DNA of 64,000 nt, taken from contig BDIU01000229.1 in assembly GCA_002118135.1 (NCBI GenBank), forward strand, positions 124,001 through 188,000, read 5' to 3'. The notes under the pieces are model-generated. The model was not told the origin of the DNA, did no database searches, and worked only from the letters and a program-made list of their open reading frames with translations. The DNA is from Trebouxia sp. TZW2008 (taxonomy: Eukaryota; Chlorophyta; Trebouxiophyceae; Trebouxiales; Trebouxiaceae). Both the position numbers and the translations under genes were made by a program. Below are positions 1-10,965 of this stretch, piece after piece (the first letter of the stretch is position 1; each line of letters begins with the position of its first letter).

Positions 1-117
1 CCACCAAGAGCTTCACTTGGCATTGAAGCTGGCAAGCTCTGTGCATGTGATGTCACTTGCTTCAGCAAAATTAAAAGACTGCAGCAGAGTCAAATGGTCA
101 AGGGGACTCAATATTGG

Positions 118-1532
118 CTACACCTTGGGCTTCTTTGAAACTTGCACAATTCTTGGTGTGGCATCAGTGGAAAGAGTCCTCTTGGAAAGAGGTGCTGCGC
201 CTGCCTGCAGTAGCCATGACAATTTGGCATTGCTGCAGTGCATGGTCCCGCACCTAAGAAGAATGGTTTTCTGGTGCAAGCACAAGCTGCTATGCATGCT
301 GCGCGTGTGAGTTTCGCTTTGAACATACATGCATACATTGAGCGCAACACGCAGACAAGCCTACACTGGACTCTGCACAAATTCCGCAATCTGTTGCATA
401 GAAGATACCGGCCTGCATGTGCAGCAAGCACATTGCAAGACAGCATGGGCTGATGCAAAAGGTGTTGCTGCAGAATGTGTACCTCCTCATACTGGTAGAC
501 CCTCTGTGTCACATCATCAGGTGGTGCAACAGGCATTGAGAAAGGTAGTGAAGGCGCCTCAGGTAGAGTGGATGTTGATCCAGACAGTGGCAGCATTGGT
601 GGTGCAGGTGCGGCAACAGGTGGTGGGGGCTGTGGAAGAGATGACCCATGTGATGCCACTGGTGAACCAGGTGGTGAACAAGCAGGGATTGAGTGGGGTG
701 AGAATTCGTCTTCAGGAAAAGGAAGCTCCTGTCAGGCAAAGAACGGCGTCAGGAGCATGCATGAGTCACACATGCAAAGGCATCTGCAACACCTGCCCTG
801 CATCAGCTACAGTTGCTCTGTGCTGGGCAATTTTGCAGGAACATACTTGTGCGCCAAACATAAAAAGACGCAGCAGCAAGACAGCAGCTGGAGGTGCATG
901 ATTGTGGCTTACAGCAAAGCATACATCAATGCAGAGACTGTGCAGTGCCACATCTTTGAGCATGGTCTTGAGCAATTCAGAGAGCAACGAACAGCACCTG
1001 AGCAAAGTGCTCCATGATGGCATCCCTGACTTGTTCAGCATGGTCAGGTGGCAAATCTGACACATTGCCTCCTATTGCCTTGTACAACGACAACCTGCTG
1101 GCTGAAGTCAGACTGTTGACAAAGATGAACAGCGCAGACCAATGCTGCCCCCTTGGGTCGTTTCCAGCAACTTGGCAGCTGCTGGTGACGCATTGCACAA
1201 AGGACCCCAATGATGAATTTTCAGCTTCATGGGTTATTGTTTTGGCTGGTGCCCGCAGATTGCGCTTCCCTTGTGCACAAAGCCAATGGCGGAAGCCGGG
1301 TATTGATAAGCCTGCCAACACAGTTCTCTCCTGCAACGAGGCAGTAGGTTGTCGACTGTCACAAGCCACGCAATTCGACAAGGATGCATTTGTATGGCCA
1401 CACAGCAGATGCATTGCCAATCAGCTGGATTGCTTGTAGAGAAAATTGCGCTCAAAGGCCTGCGTGCGATACACCTCGATGTCTCACCAGAGGGAAAAAC
1501 TGAGGCGTGCCGGCATCTGCTGCCGGAGCCAT
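118..1532 (-). CDS. unrecognised 205-aa Pro-rich protein, 5 exons
   Basis: I do not recognise this gene. A model with exons 1488-1532, 1206-1330, 998-1112, 483-728 and 118-204 closes in phase and gives 205 aa. Exon 1 encodes MAPAADAGTPQFFPL. Exon 3 encodes a compact, probably helical segment (SRLSLYKAIGGNVSDLP, then DHAEQVRDAIMEHFAQ). Exon 4 is rich in proline and serine, with a PPPP run near residues 126-129. The last exon ends in the basic tail QVSKKPKV, which could be a nuclear signal. The donor of exon 2 (GG/GTCC) is weak, so exon 2 is the least certain part. It lies on the same strand as the LCAT-like gene, about 740 bp downstream of that gene's stop. The agreement of phases and the unbiased open exons are the only support; no function is claimed. 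Confidence 0.45.
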
Positions 1533-2273
1533 GGGGACTGTTCTTCGCTTGCTAAAGAGATCTACAGCTGGTGGTGAAGACAGCTTTCAGTAAGGCCAGT
1601 GGTTCTCAAAGTGCGTGGACAGTTGGATTGCCTGCACCTTGATGCTGTTGCAGCCCCCTCGCTATCCTGTCTGCGTGCGAAGCGACGTCACCAGCAGCTC
1701 CTGTACGATAGAAGCATCACATAGCGACAGGACATACGTTCGCAAGAGCAGCATTGCAGAGACGCTTCATCCATGTCTATTGACTGGACTGCCTCCTTGT
1801 CAGGGCTTGACATCATCAGGTACAATGACGTGCCACACGTGAGTCCTTATACAATACATGTGTAGCAAAGTGCACAGCGAATTCATGGGTACAGCACTGC
1901 CAACTGAAATTTGTCAAATCCAACTGTTCCAAGGCAGTTCAGAAGCTACAGAGACAAAGCGCCACGCTCAGATTGTTACAAAGAAGGTGTTTGATGACTG
2001 AAGTGCATGTATGGCCCAAAGACACAGATACCATCAGACATCACCAAAGAGCATAGAGACAAAGAGCATAGAGACAATGCGGGACACTGCTGTGAAATAG
2101 CAAATGCTTGAGATGCTGCAATGCTCCAGTTACAAAGGAGCTAGCATGCTGCATGATGCAACCCAACAATGACACAGTGTTCAGTAAACAATGCCATACA
2201 TTTCATGCAAAAATGGCCCCAACAGCCTGCTGCAGCTGCAGCCTTAATTTCATGGGTTCAAATTGAGAATTGC
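1533..2273. other. intergenic stretch, no gene seen
   Basis: This stretch lies between the stop codon of the LCAT-like gene and the proposed start of the 205-aa gene, both on the minus strand. It should hold the 3' UTR of the former and the promoter of the latter. I see no convincing exon, RNA gene or repeat here. Confidence 0.5.
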
Positions 2274-5200
2274 TTATTGAAATTGACCATGCCCTCTGAA
2301 GCTACTGAGCGATCCCCACAAACCCTTCAGCAAATTGCTGAAACTTGCTTTGTATGTAAAGTCTTCTGTCAAGATGTCCAGTAGGTCTGCCACTGCTGCA
2401 TTGTTTGACAGTATCTCAGTGTGCTCAGCTCCTTTGTAGGTTTTTATGACTGCTTGAGGACCCAGCCTGCAATACATATCAAATGACTGTCATGACAGTT
2501 CCTGAGTCAATATGAGTTGTGTTTGAAGGTTTGGAAGAGGAAAGCCTAAAATATTGAATGGAGAAGAAATGAAATGTGTTATGTAAAGATGCTGCGTGAC
2601 AGCCATGCAGCCAAGCGTATACAACAATTTGCCTGATCTGCGCTCCAGACACTGTCAAGAGCTGTTGTACTTTTGTGACGATTGAGCTTTGCATGCAGAT
2701 GAGAACGGATATCTGTGCTGAATCTAAGCGCAGACTGCAACTGGTGGTGCATCATTGCAGAGCCTGAATTCGCCACTAGCTGTCTTAAGCATTCATAGCT
2801 TGCTAGTGCAGTTGATCTGTTTGTTGGGGCCAAACAGAAGCACAATTGCAATTGGCTGCGAAGCAACTTGCTGACTTTGCACACCACTCACTGATGCAGC
2901 GCTCACTTTTGCAAGCCTGCATGTTGTACCACAGAGGTCAAAACAAGTGTGTGTAGTCAGCATGGTGTGGCTTACTTGGAGCATGCTTGCAGTGACGCCA
3001 GATTGACAGTGCCATCACCATCACCGCGTTTAGTTTTGATAGGTTCTGGAGGCGCAGAGGCATTGAAGTGATCCACACTGTACAGGTAGCCTTCGTCTGT
3101 GTCCACACCGTAGCCATACAGGCAGTAGACTTTGAGATCTAGCAGGGGCACTGGGTAGGTCAGGGACCTTGTCACCTCATACACATCTGCCTGCACACCA
3201 TCAATTACGACAATAAAGTGCTGCACACTGTATAGGTAGCTTTGTCTGTGTCTAGCCATAGCCATACAGGCAGTAAACCTTCAGATCTAGCAGGGGCACT
3301 GGGTAGGTGAGGGACCTTGTCACCTCATGCACATCTGCCTGCACATCAACAGTAACAACAATGAACAGCTGCACACTGTGTAGGTAGCCCTGTCTGACTA
3401 GCCATAGCCATACAGGCAGTGTACTTTGGGGTCTAGCAAGGGCACTGGGCAGGTCAGACATCTTATCACTTCATACACATCAGCCTGCACAGCATAAGCA
3501 ACAGTGAACAGTGGCACACTGTACAGGTACCCTTTGTCTGTTTTTATACCACAGCCATACAAGCAGTAGACTTTAAGATCTAGCAGAGGCACTGGGTAGG
3601 TCAGGGACCTTGTGACCTCATACACATCAGCCTGCAAAGCATCAGTGGCAATGATGTGATCCAGGCTGTACAACTAGATCCACAGTCTTGTCTGTCTCCA
3701 CATTGCAGCTATACAGGCAGAAAAGATTTGAGGTTTGAGCAGAGGCACTGGGTAGACGGGGGGGACCTTGGGGGGGACCTTGTCATTTCATACACATTTG
3801 CATGCACAGCCACAGCAGTATGTGTTTGAAGGCATTGAGATGCTGTGTTGCTGCTTGATCTGATAAGCTCTCAGCTTAGCAACCTAAATAGATCTCATGT
3901 TCACTGATTGTTAGCAAACCCTGCAAGGTGGGATCTTGTTGAGAACAACATCGTGCTAGTATCAGTGCTAGTCTCAGTAAAAGGAAAAGACATAAAGGGG
4001 TTTATAGCATCAAAAACATGCAGACAGGAAGCACAGTCATGATCATCTCCTGCATTTTGAAATCAACATGCCTGAGCACCCTCGAATTGCCTTTGATGAA
4101 AAGGACTGTTTGTAAGCATTTCGCATTGCTACTGTATGCACCCAGCAGGGTCATGGAACCTCACTGGCAAGTTTGTCACTGATGACGATGATGATGCTGA
4201 TAATGGTGACGGTGAAAATGATGACCTGCCGCTTGAATCTGAGGTCCGAGAGCATCCACTAAATGTCCTTTGTGGTGTATCTGTCGCCTCTGCTCTTTTC
4301 AACCACCGCTTGATCTTGTCGAAGGGGTACAGAGCAGGCAAGGCGCTGCTGGGGCTAATCATCAGTCAGCCATCAGCCAGGGCAAAGCTTGTCAAACAAT
4401 CACATCATGTGTGAGATGTAAGCACAGTAGCAATCATCACCTGCTGCTTGAGGTCAAGATCTCTGAGCATCCTCTCGATGTCCTTTGTGGTGTATCTGTC
4501 CCCTCCATTAGTCTCCACCACCACTTGATCTTGCCAGATGTCAGGAGTGGGGAACAGCCAGGGAGCTGCTGGGGCTGTGGACTGAATGGGCCTCAGGATC
4601 TTAGGAGGCACTTTTGGGATGTCAAAGTTGTCCCCAGAAATGCTGCCTACACACAGCCAGACACGTTCAGCAGTCCAGTTCAGGAGTCCAGTCTAATGGC
4701 TCCCAGCACGCTTTGGCTGTCTACTTGAGCAAGAACTGAAGTAATTTGTCACTTACTGAAAGCATCAGCCTCAATGAACATGAAATTTGTTAGCTCACAG
4801 CCATGGGTGGCTAGCTTTTGATGCCAACAAAAGGCAGGTAGCTTGCATGCAGAAGACTTTGTAGAGTAAGTGCCTCAAGATACCAAGGACAACACTTCAA
4901 AGAGTGCCCGCAATAAGTTGCAGGCAGCGACTTTGCAATGTCGCATATGAGGGCAGTACGATGCAATGCCATCATTGAACATAGTGATGGTGTAACGTCA
5001 CCTTTCAAGGCAGTGATACTGCCCTCCCACGGCGCAGCAAAAGTCACCAAGCCTTTCAGGTACTTGAACCTGCAGCATAGTGACTTCCGTCAGTTGAGCT
5101 GCTGCTTTACCTGCTGCAGCAGCGCTTGAGGTTGCAGAACACAAATGAACATTGAGATAAACACTGCTGATGGTGCAGCGTCTGTATACAGCTGCCACAC

Positions 5201-6758
5201 AAGGTGCTGCTCGTTTTCAAGATGTGCACACAGGGTAAGCTGGAGATGCAACAATACCTCAGCAATCTAGCTTGTGCAAGATCTCATTCAGCAGCAACTG
5301 AAGCACGCAAACAGTGCAGAAGTGCACAGCGTTGCTTGCACAGCATTGCTGTACATACAAGACCAGCAAAGCTGTCTTCAACTGCAGATGTGTTACACAA
5401 TCAGAATGCCGACAGCCAATGAATGTCTATGCACAGGGTCCTCATTGAGCATAGGGAAACATAAAGTTTGTGCCCATGCAGGAAAGCTCTCTGAACGCAA
5501 CAACAGACATTGAAATGCTGGCGAGCAAGCTTGCATACCTCCAATCAGCATCTTGTCTTGTGATAAAGTAAAGGCTGACGAGACTGCCCATGGAATGCGC
5601 CACCAGCACAGCTTGCCGGCCATTGTTCTTGTTCACAGCATCCTCAATCAGATGCCCTAGCTTCTCAAAGTGACCAGACTGCAAGCAACGGTGACAAACT
5701 GAGTCCTCTTGTGAAAGCATTTGACGACAGCCTTTGTCTCTGGCGTCTGAGGTTTTGCGCAGAGCTTGCTGTGTGTCAGCACCAGCATGACTTAGCACTG
5801 CAAGCACGAGACAGCACCAGGCCATCACAATGAAGCACAAATCAGAACCCGGCCCATTGGCATACAAACGTGCAAGTAATGTGATTCTAAGCCGGTCACA
5901 AGGTCAGGTGTAACAGACTCACAAACACTGCTACAGCATCAGGTCTGTGCCTGCGCTTGCTGTCAATGCTGTTACAAAAGTGAGCAAGCCTGAGCCTATC
6001 AGACATTGCTGGGTTGGGAAAATGTACTGACCGACGCAAGACCATCTCCTGCCAATCTGAAATCATAAGGCGCTCCAAACAAGGCCTCTCCCTCTTTGTA
6101 TCCAGCATCTGTCAGCTTGTCAATGATTGGCTTATAGGTTGATGACCAGTTGGGCAGATCAGGATCTATGGAGTAGATACCGCCCAAACCTCCAAAGTCA
6201 TAGGGGCGAATCTCGATTCCTGGCTGATTGTGGTAGCTGCATACAATCAAGATGGCGTCAGCATTTGGCAGCAAGCTGCTTCATGTGCTGTTTATGTGCT
6301 GCTCTGCTTTAATGTCGAGGGTGCATATTCAGATGCACAGTCAACACTGGGCATACAACTGCTTCGTTTGGCAGTGTGTGTGCTGCAAAGTTCAGCAATC
6401 AGGGCTTGTAATGACCTTCTGGTGTCTGGATCATAGTTGATAGTGAGTTCGTCTAGCAAGCAGTCTGGTCTTGATACAGCTTTCACTGACAACCATTCTA
6501 CCTCCCAGTCATGCTGCTTGCTGCAGTACCAGCTTGGAGTGTCTGTTCTGTTGAGTCTAGCTTCGAGAACTGAACCAGCCAAGCCTGCGACAAGTCCGAC
6601 AGCGTTTATGTCTGGATCACTGACTTGACGCTTTCCCTGACGTAGTTACAGGGGTCCTTCGCACCTGGCACGACGATCACAGGATTGTGTGCTGGGGCGG
6701 AGCTGACAGTGACAAGCAGCAACGCCAAGACACCGATAGCCTGGGAGATACGACCCAT
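2274..6758 (-). CDS. LCAT / lysosomal phospholipase A2-like acyltransferase, 8 exons
   Basis: Exons 6665-6758, 6416-6584, 6032-6236, 5539-5678, 5002-5069, 4441-4646, 2976-3190 and 2274-2466 join in phase to 429 aa, the usual length for LCAT/LPLA2 (412-440). The start at 6758 opens a hydrophobic signal peptide (GVLALLLVTVSS), followed by the family motif VIVVPGLAGSVLEARL. WYCSKQ...PDCLLDEL resembles the disulfide lid loop. Ser185 in AHSMGS is the nucleophile; the Asp of GDGDGTVN (about 353) and His381 in GAEHTEIL complete the triad. The protein should hydrolyse or transfer acyl chains of glycerophospholipids in the secretory pathway, vacuole or wall space. LCAT versus LPLA2 versus plant LCAT3/4 specificity cannot be decided. 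Introns 5-7 contain decayed copies of exons 6 and 7. The gene is head-to-head with the gankyrin-like gene, with about 400 bp between start codons. Confidence 0.9.
3226..3810 (-). repeat. array of four extra copies of LCAT exon 7 (5' part)
   Basis: The first about 130 bp of LCAT exon 7 (3060-3190) plus some upstream intron is repeated four more times at a period of about 150-165 bp, immediately 5' of the functional exon. Copies B (about 3226-3356), C (about 3375-3500), D (about 3518-3645) and E (about 3664-3810) keep the acceptor-like GTGCAG/GCAGAT junction and still encode variants of VYCLYGYG. B and C have a stop right after that motif, D is open and reads into C, and E is strongly degraded with an extra G-rich insertion. 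None contains the catalytic GDGDGTVN part, which is only in the parent copy. Confidence 0.85.
4226..4362 (-). pseudogene. decayed copy of LCAT exon 6 end
   Basis: This segment matches the 3' part of LCAT exon 6 (4441-4587), including the stretch encoding TTKDIERML and the end of the exon. In the parental frame it has a stop where the parent has the Glu-Arg of DIER, plus small indels. It sits in the intron directly downstream of its parent, in the same orientation. Confidence 0.8.
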
Positions 6759-7160
6759 GCAACGTCAGCCAGCTGCAGACGGCACAAGCAGTGCTTGAAC
6801 GGCTCAGCGCGACAGCGCAAACAAGTCGCTTCAGACAAGCGCGGAAAGATCAGGCCGATAAGAGCTGCCTCGAGTTCTGTTTGAGGATATGCGCAGGCGT
6901 GGCGTGTTGGAAACTCCGAGCACAGCTCCGAGCAGGTTCTCCAAGATGCTCTTGGTTTCGGAGCTCGGGCAGCCTGCCATGCATGCTTTGTGCTCCCGAG
7001 CTGCGTGTTCGACTGCTGGCGTCCAGGCCGTGAGACACATCTTCAAGCCGGGTCTTTGTCCGGTCTTAGTCAAAGATCAGGCACTGACAGAAGGGTCAGC
7101 GAAAAACCGCTCTTTGCAGCTCGAGAAGCTCAAGCTCGGCTGCCAAGTTTCGTTGGAATT
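6759..7160. promoter_or_regulatory. divergent promoter region, LCAT-like / gankyrin-like
   Basis: About 400 bp separate the start codons of two divergently transcribed genes. The stretch is relatively GC-rich compared with the introns and must contain both 5' UTRs and both promoters. I see no clear TATA box or other named element. Confidence 0.5.
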
Positions 7161-9341
7161 ATGGAAGCGGCGGCAGATGCTTGTCGTCAAGGCGACTTGC
7201 AGACGATACAGGGCTTGCAGGATAGTGAACTGCAGCGGCTCTTGGTCAAGACAGACGAGGACGGCAGGTGATCATGCATGCATATGCACTCCTCACCCGC
7301 GCACCGCTTCGAGCCCGCCTGCGTACTCCGCATCTTCCCAATGACGTGAGCTTTGTTTCAATCTCATAGGACACTGCTACATGCAGCTGCTGCTGGCGGA
7401 AACAAAGACCTCTTCCAATACTTGATCAGCAAAGGAGCTGGATCAAGCGTCAACACTGCAGATGAAGAGGCAAGCACATGCTGAAACACGTTTTAGAGCA
7501 AGAAGGGTTGCATGTTTGTGACTGCTCGGTCCTTTTGCTGAATGCAGAACTGGACGCCTTTGCATTCTGCTGTTAGTGCTGGCCACGCAGATATAGTCCA
7601 AGCTCTCATCTCCTTGCATGCAGAGGTCAATGTTGCAAACTCCAGCGGACAGACACCACTGCACTATGCGGTAAGACATTCACACGTATCAACGCATGCA
7701 CAGCGACGAAGAAGTTGACTTACAAGCATCTGTCAACAGCTGATCAAATGCTACTCGAGTTTGGAATGCTTTTGACACTGTGCTGTCACAACTGTCTGGA
7801 AATGCTTACCTGCGCTGCTGTCATGCATCAAACTGCAAAGTTGAAATGATGATGATGGTTCTTCCTTGACAACATCTCAGAAGTCACTCAGCGTTGCAAC
7901 TGCAGGTAAGCAAAGGCCGGATTCCCTTGATACAGATTTTACTGCAAGCTGGTGCAAAAGTACATGCGCGAGATGCCACCGGCTCTACACCCCTTCACAG
8001 GTCAGCCTCAAGTGCAACTCAGTCTTACAAACAGACCAGTCTGCTTTGCAGAAAGACATACCTTGTTGGCATGCTTCATTCACCACCGGTGAAGTACCTG
8101 TTTTGCTTCACTAACCTGAAGAGCCACCTGAACAAGGGCGAATTTGCAAACACGCTTTGCATAGGCATTGCATGTCATGCATCTCTGGCAGCAGCTTCTT
8201 GCTAGCATTTGACCAGCAAAGCAACAGCAATGCTTGGCAGCAAGAGCTCAAAGGTGCACTCGAAGGGATTGGGCTGTTAGCCCTGCTGCTGTGCTCTGAG
8301 GGTCGATTCGCATTGGTACAGGTTAGCTCTGAAGAACATTTTGCAAGTTGTTTCACTGCCTGTGGATGCATCTAGCAGGGTCAAAGAATCATGTCACAAA
8401 CTGGGACACAGCAATGATGATGATGAAGCGCTGATGCATTGCTTCCTCATGATCTGTCTACTCAGCACTACAAACAATGAGGAAATTTCACAGTTTGTGC
8501 TGGCAGGGCTTGCAGTGCTGGCAATTAGGACTCGGCGCGAGCACAGCTAGAGGCTGGAAAGGCCAAATCTGCATGTGTTTCCTCTCCACTGTCAAGTATG
8601 AGCAACAGATACAATCAGAGGTGTTGTCATTGCTGACAGGGCTTGTAGTGCTGGCAAATTGGATTCAGCGCGAGCATTGCTAGAGGCTGGAAAGGCCAAA
8701 CTGGAAGCTAAGGATGCAAGTGGTGCAACACCGCTTGGGGTTGCTGCTAGCTGTGGTGACCAGACCCTCACGCTTTATCTGCTGTCAAAAGGAGCTGATC
8801 CTGAGGTAAGCGACAGCTTGAGGCCTTTGCTGCCCTGGGATCCATATACAGATGCATGTAAAGTTGTACATGTTGTATGTCATGTAGCTGCTCTGCATCT
8901 AGTTGCTCGCATCATGCTGCAACCATGCGAGGCATGAGTTAGCGCGTGTTAGTCACCCCTCTCCTTATCACAATGACTGCACTTTGCACCCAGAAAATGA
9001 CTGTGTATGCACAACAGGTTGAGCTGTTTGTATGGCTTTGGTGCTGATCTGTGAGATGTCATTCCCGCTTGTCAGCATGCCTGTGTCCTGTACCTATCAT
9101 GATGCGGACAATCGCCATTGAGGACTCGTATGATGATTCTGCATCTATCAAGATCCTTGCAGCCACAAGTTCATCTACACAGTGAAAACCATGATAAGCA
9201 GGGTGACGAGCTTCAGCAAATTTGCAGGTTGAAGACAAGGAGGGTGAGACTCCCTTGAGCATGGCCGCCAAGCATGGCAAACTACGTGACTTGATGGTAC
9301 AGGTTGCCACTGGCCAAATGGATGTCGACGAACTGCTGTAA
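7161..9341 (+). CDS. gankyrin / 26S proteasome subunit 10-like ankyrin protein, 6 exons
   Basis: Exons 7161-7267, 7370-7469, 7548-7670, 7906-8000, 8640-8805 and 9228-9341 join in phase to 234 aa, close to gankyrin (226 aa). The protein starts MEAAADACRQGDLQTI and then consists almost only of ankyrin repeats: TLLHAAAAGG, TPLHSAVSAGH, TPLHYA, TPLHRACSAG, TPLGVAASCG and TPLSMAAKHG. That repeat count and the length fit PSMD10/gankyrin, an assembly chaperone of the proteasome base in the cytosol and nucleus; plain ankyrin scaffolds of the same size cannot be excluded. Intron 2 uses a GC donor (GAG/GCAAGC at 7470). Exon 5 must start at 8640 to restore the LHRACSAG motif. A dead duplicate of the start of exon 5 lies at about 8500-8575. 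Confidence 0.8.
8500..8575 (+). pseudogene. decayed copy of gankyrin-like exon 5 start
   Basis: This segment matches 8633-8705 nearly base for base, including the GGCAG/GGCTTG acceptor junction, but a one-base loss makes a TAG six codons in. If spliced in, it would terminate the protein. It is in the intron upstream of its parent, in the same orientation. Confidence 0.85.
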
Positions 9342-10008
9342 CACACTTGCTTGTAACACATACAATCAATTTGCTCTGAGCCTTGTGCAGACTGCGATGC
9401 AATTGAATGCGACTCTTCAGCATGTGTCTCAAAACTTGAGTCAGAAGTCATGGATTCTAAAGTAGGTCAATGCAGCAGAACACGAAATATGTTTTGCTGC
9501 TTCTGTCATACTGACTTCGCTGGCCTACATATCAAGTGACAGAGTGACAGTGCTGATTGTGAAGGCAATATCCCCGCAGACGTCTCACCGCCACAGACGT
9601 CTGCAACAATTGCAGTGCAACTCACCGGCGTTCAGAGTTAACGTCAAAAGCCAGGTCACGGTGTGCATGACCTAACAGCGAGATCCCTGTGACGGACAAA
9701 AGCCAGGGCTCCTGTCGCAATATTCACACATTCAATCTGCCGTTTTGGTCGACGCGAGGGTGCGCGAAAGCGATTGTCTCCAGTTAGTAAGGTCTGATCA
9801 GTCTCCAAACCGTATCGAAACAGAATCTTCGTGCTGCACTGCCGGCCAGCTTTGCATCACTCATACTGTCATTGCCGTGCTGACATGTACTGCAGCGACT
9901 ACCACGAACGTTGCAAAGTCGCCGCTACCCTGCCTGCAGGTCCAGCAACACCAGAGACCCAGTTCAGCAGAGCCATCACATCAATTCTTGACCAAGCCAC
10001 TTGAGCAG
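9342..10008. other. intergenic stretch
   Basis: The stretch contains the 3' end of the gankyrin-like gene, with a TGTAA (9351-9355) close behind its stop. TGTAA is the usual polyadenylation signal of green algae, but here it is very near the stop. The rest precedes the small basic protein; an open stretch from about 9745 joins that gene in frame without an ATG and may be 5' UTR or an upstream exon. Confidence 0.4.
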
Positions 10009-10571
10009 ATGTCTGATGAAGACGCAGACTTGCTGCGAGCAAAACGGCGCAGATTTGCTCCAAAGCGTTATGATGATGAAGACCATCAAGCTGCCGCAAA
10101 GGATCTTAGAGTCAAGTCCAGTCCTGCAGACCGTAACAGGCCACGTCAGAGCCTGCTTGATAGAACAGCATCTAGGGCATCTCTACAACAACACACTTGC
10201 CCTGGGGTCTCCAACTCTACCAATGCAGCTCCTGATGATGCTCAAACACTCCACATAGTACAGCAGCTTGCCGCCAGACTTCACGCACACAACAGGCCAG
10301 AGCTAGGAAATCTGTTTGGCATGCCAGAAAGTAGCTTCAGCAGATTGCCATCAACCAGGTGAGCTATGCCTGCTGAGGCGTTTCATGTACTCATCAGCAA
10401 ATGCATCATGTTGCAAAGTACACATATGTCTGTTCAACCCCATCTGACGCAACATTGCGTCGAGACTGAGGTCCCCACACTGCCTAATTGGTGCGCAGGC
10501 AGTCCACATTTATCAGCAATGAGGCTGATGTGAAAGAGGCTGCAGCTTTATTAGTTAGCATTGGATGCTGA
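10009..10571 (+). CDS. unrecognised 140-aa basic protein, 2 exons
   Basis: Exons 10009-10358 and 10499-10571 join in phase to 140 aa. The N-terminus MSDEDADLLRAKRRRFAPKR is acidic, then strongly basic, with a run resembling a nuclear localisation signal. A Ser/Asn-rich middle follows, then a helical stretch (TLHIVQQLAARLHAHN) and a short second exon (STFISNEADVKEAAALLVSI). I do not recognise a family. The frame is open 5' of the chosen ATG back to about 9745, so a further 5' coding exon is possible; 10009 is the first ATG I see in frame. It converges on the IBR3-like gene, with about 400 bp between the two stops. Confidence 0.5.
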
Positions 10572-10965
10572 TTGACGGCACCCAAGCAGTTGCATTGCGA
10601 ACCTCAAAATGGGGGTGCATGGATATCAGTGCTCACCCACAAATCGACACACAAAGCTGTCAGGCACAGAGTATGATTGATCCCATGGCTGATTTGATTC
10701 TTTGAAGTTGTACTTTGATTGTCAGCAGACCCTTCTTGCATGCTTATGCTTGTATATATTCTACGTAGGAGCAGGTTCGTCCATGCATTCTCCAGCAGCT
10801 TGTCGAGGGCATTCAGTGGCACGAGCCAAGTTGCTGCATGTCATATACTGAACACAGGCAGGACTGTAAACGCTGCCGGATGGCTTTGGATGCCAGACAC
10901 TGCACACATGCTCTCAAGCCCACAGAAAACATAAGCTGGGCAGAGTGATTGCTAAACGGACAGAC

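Noticed and set aside
3060..3700. A separate gene made of VYCLYGYG repeats
   Set aside because: The repeats are copies of one LCAT exon; only one continues into the catalytic region, and the others have stops.
9059..9451. 130-codon minus-strand ORF over the last gankyrin-like exon
   Set aside because: It is the reverse shadow of a well-supported exon.
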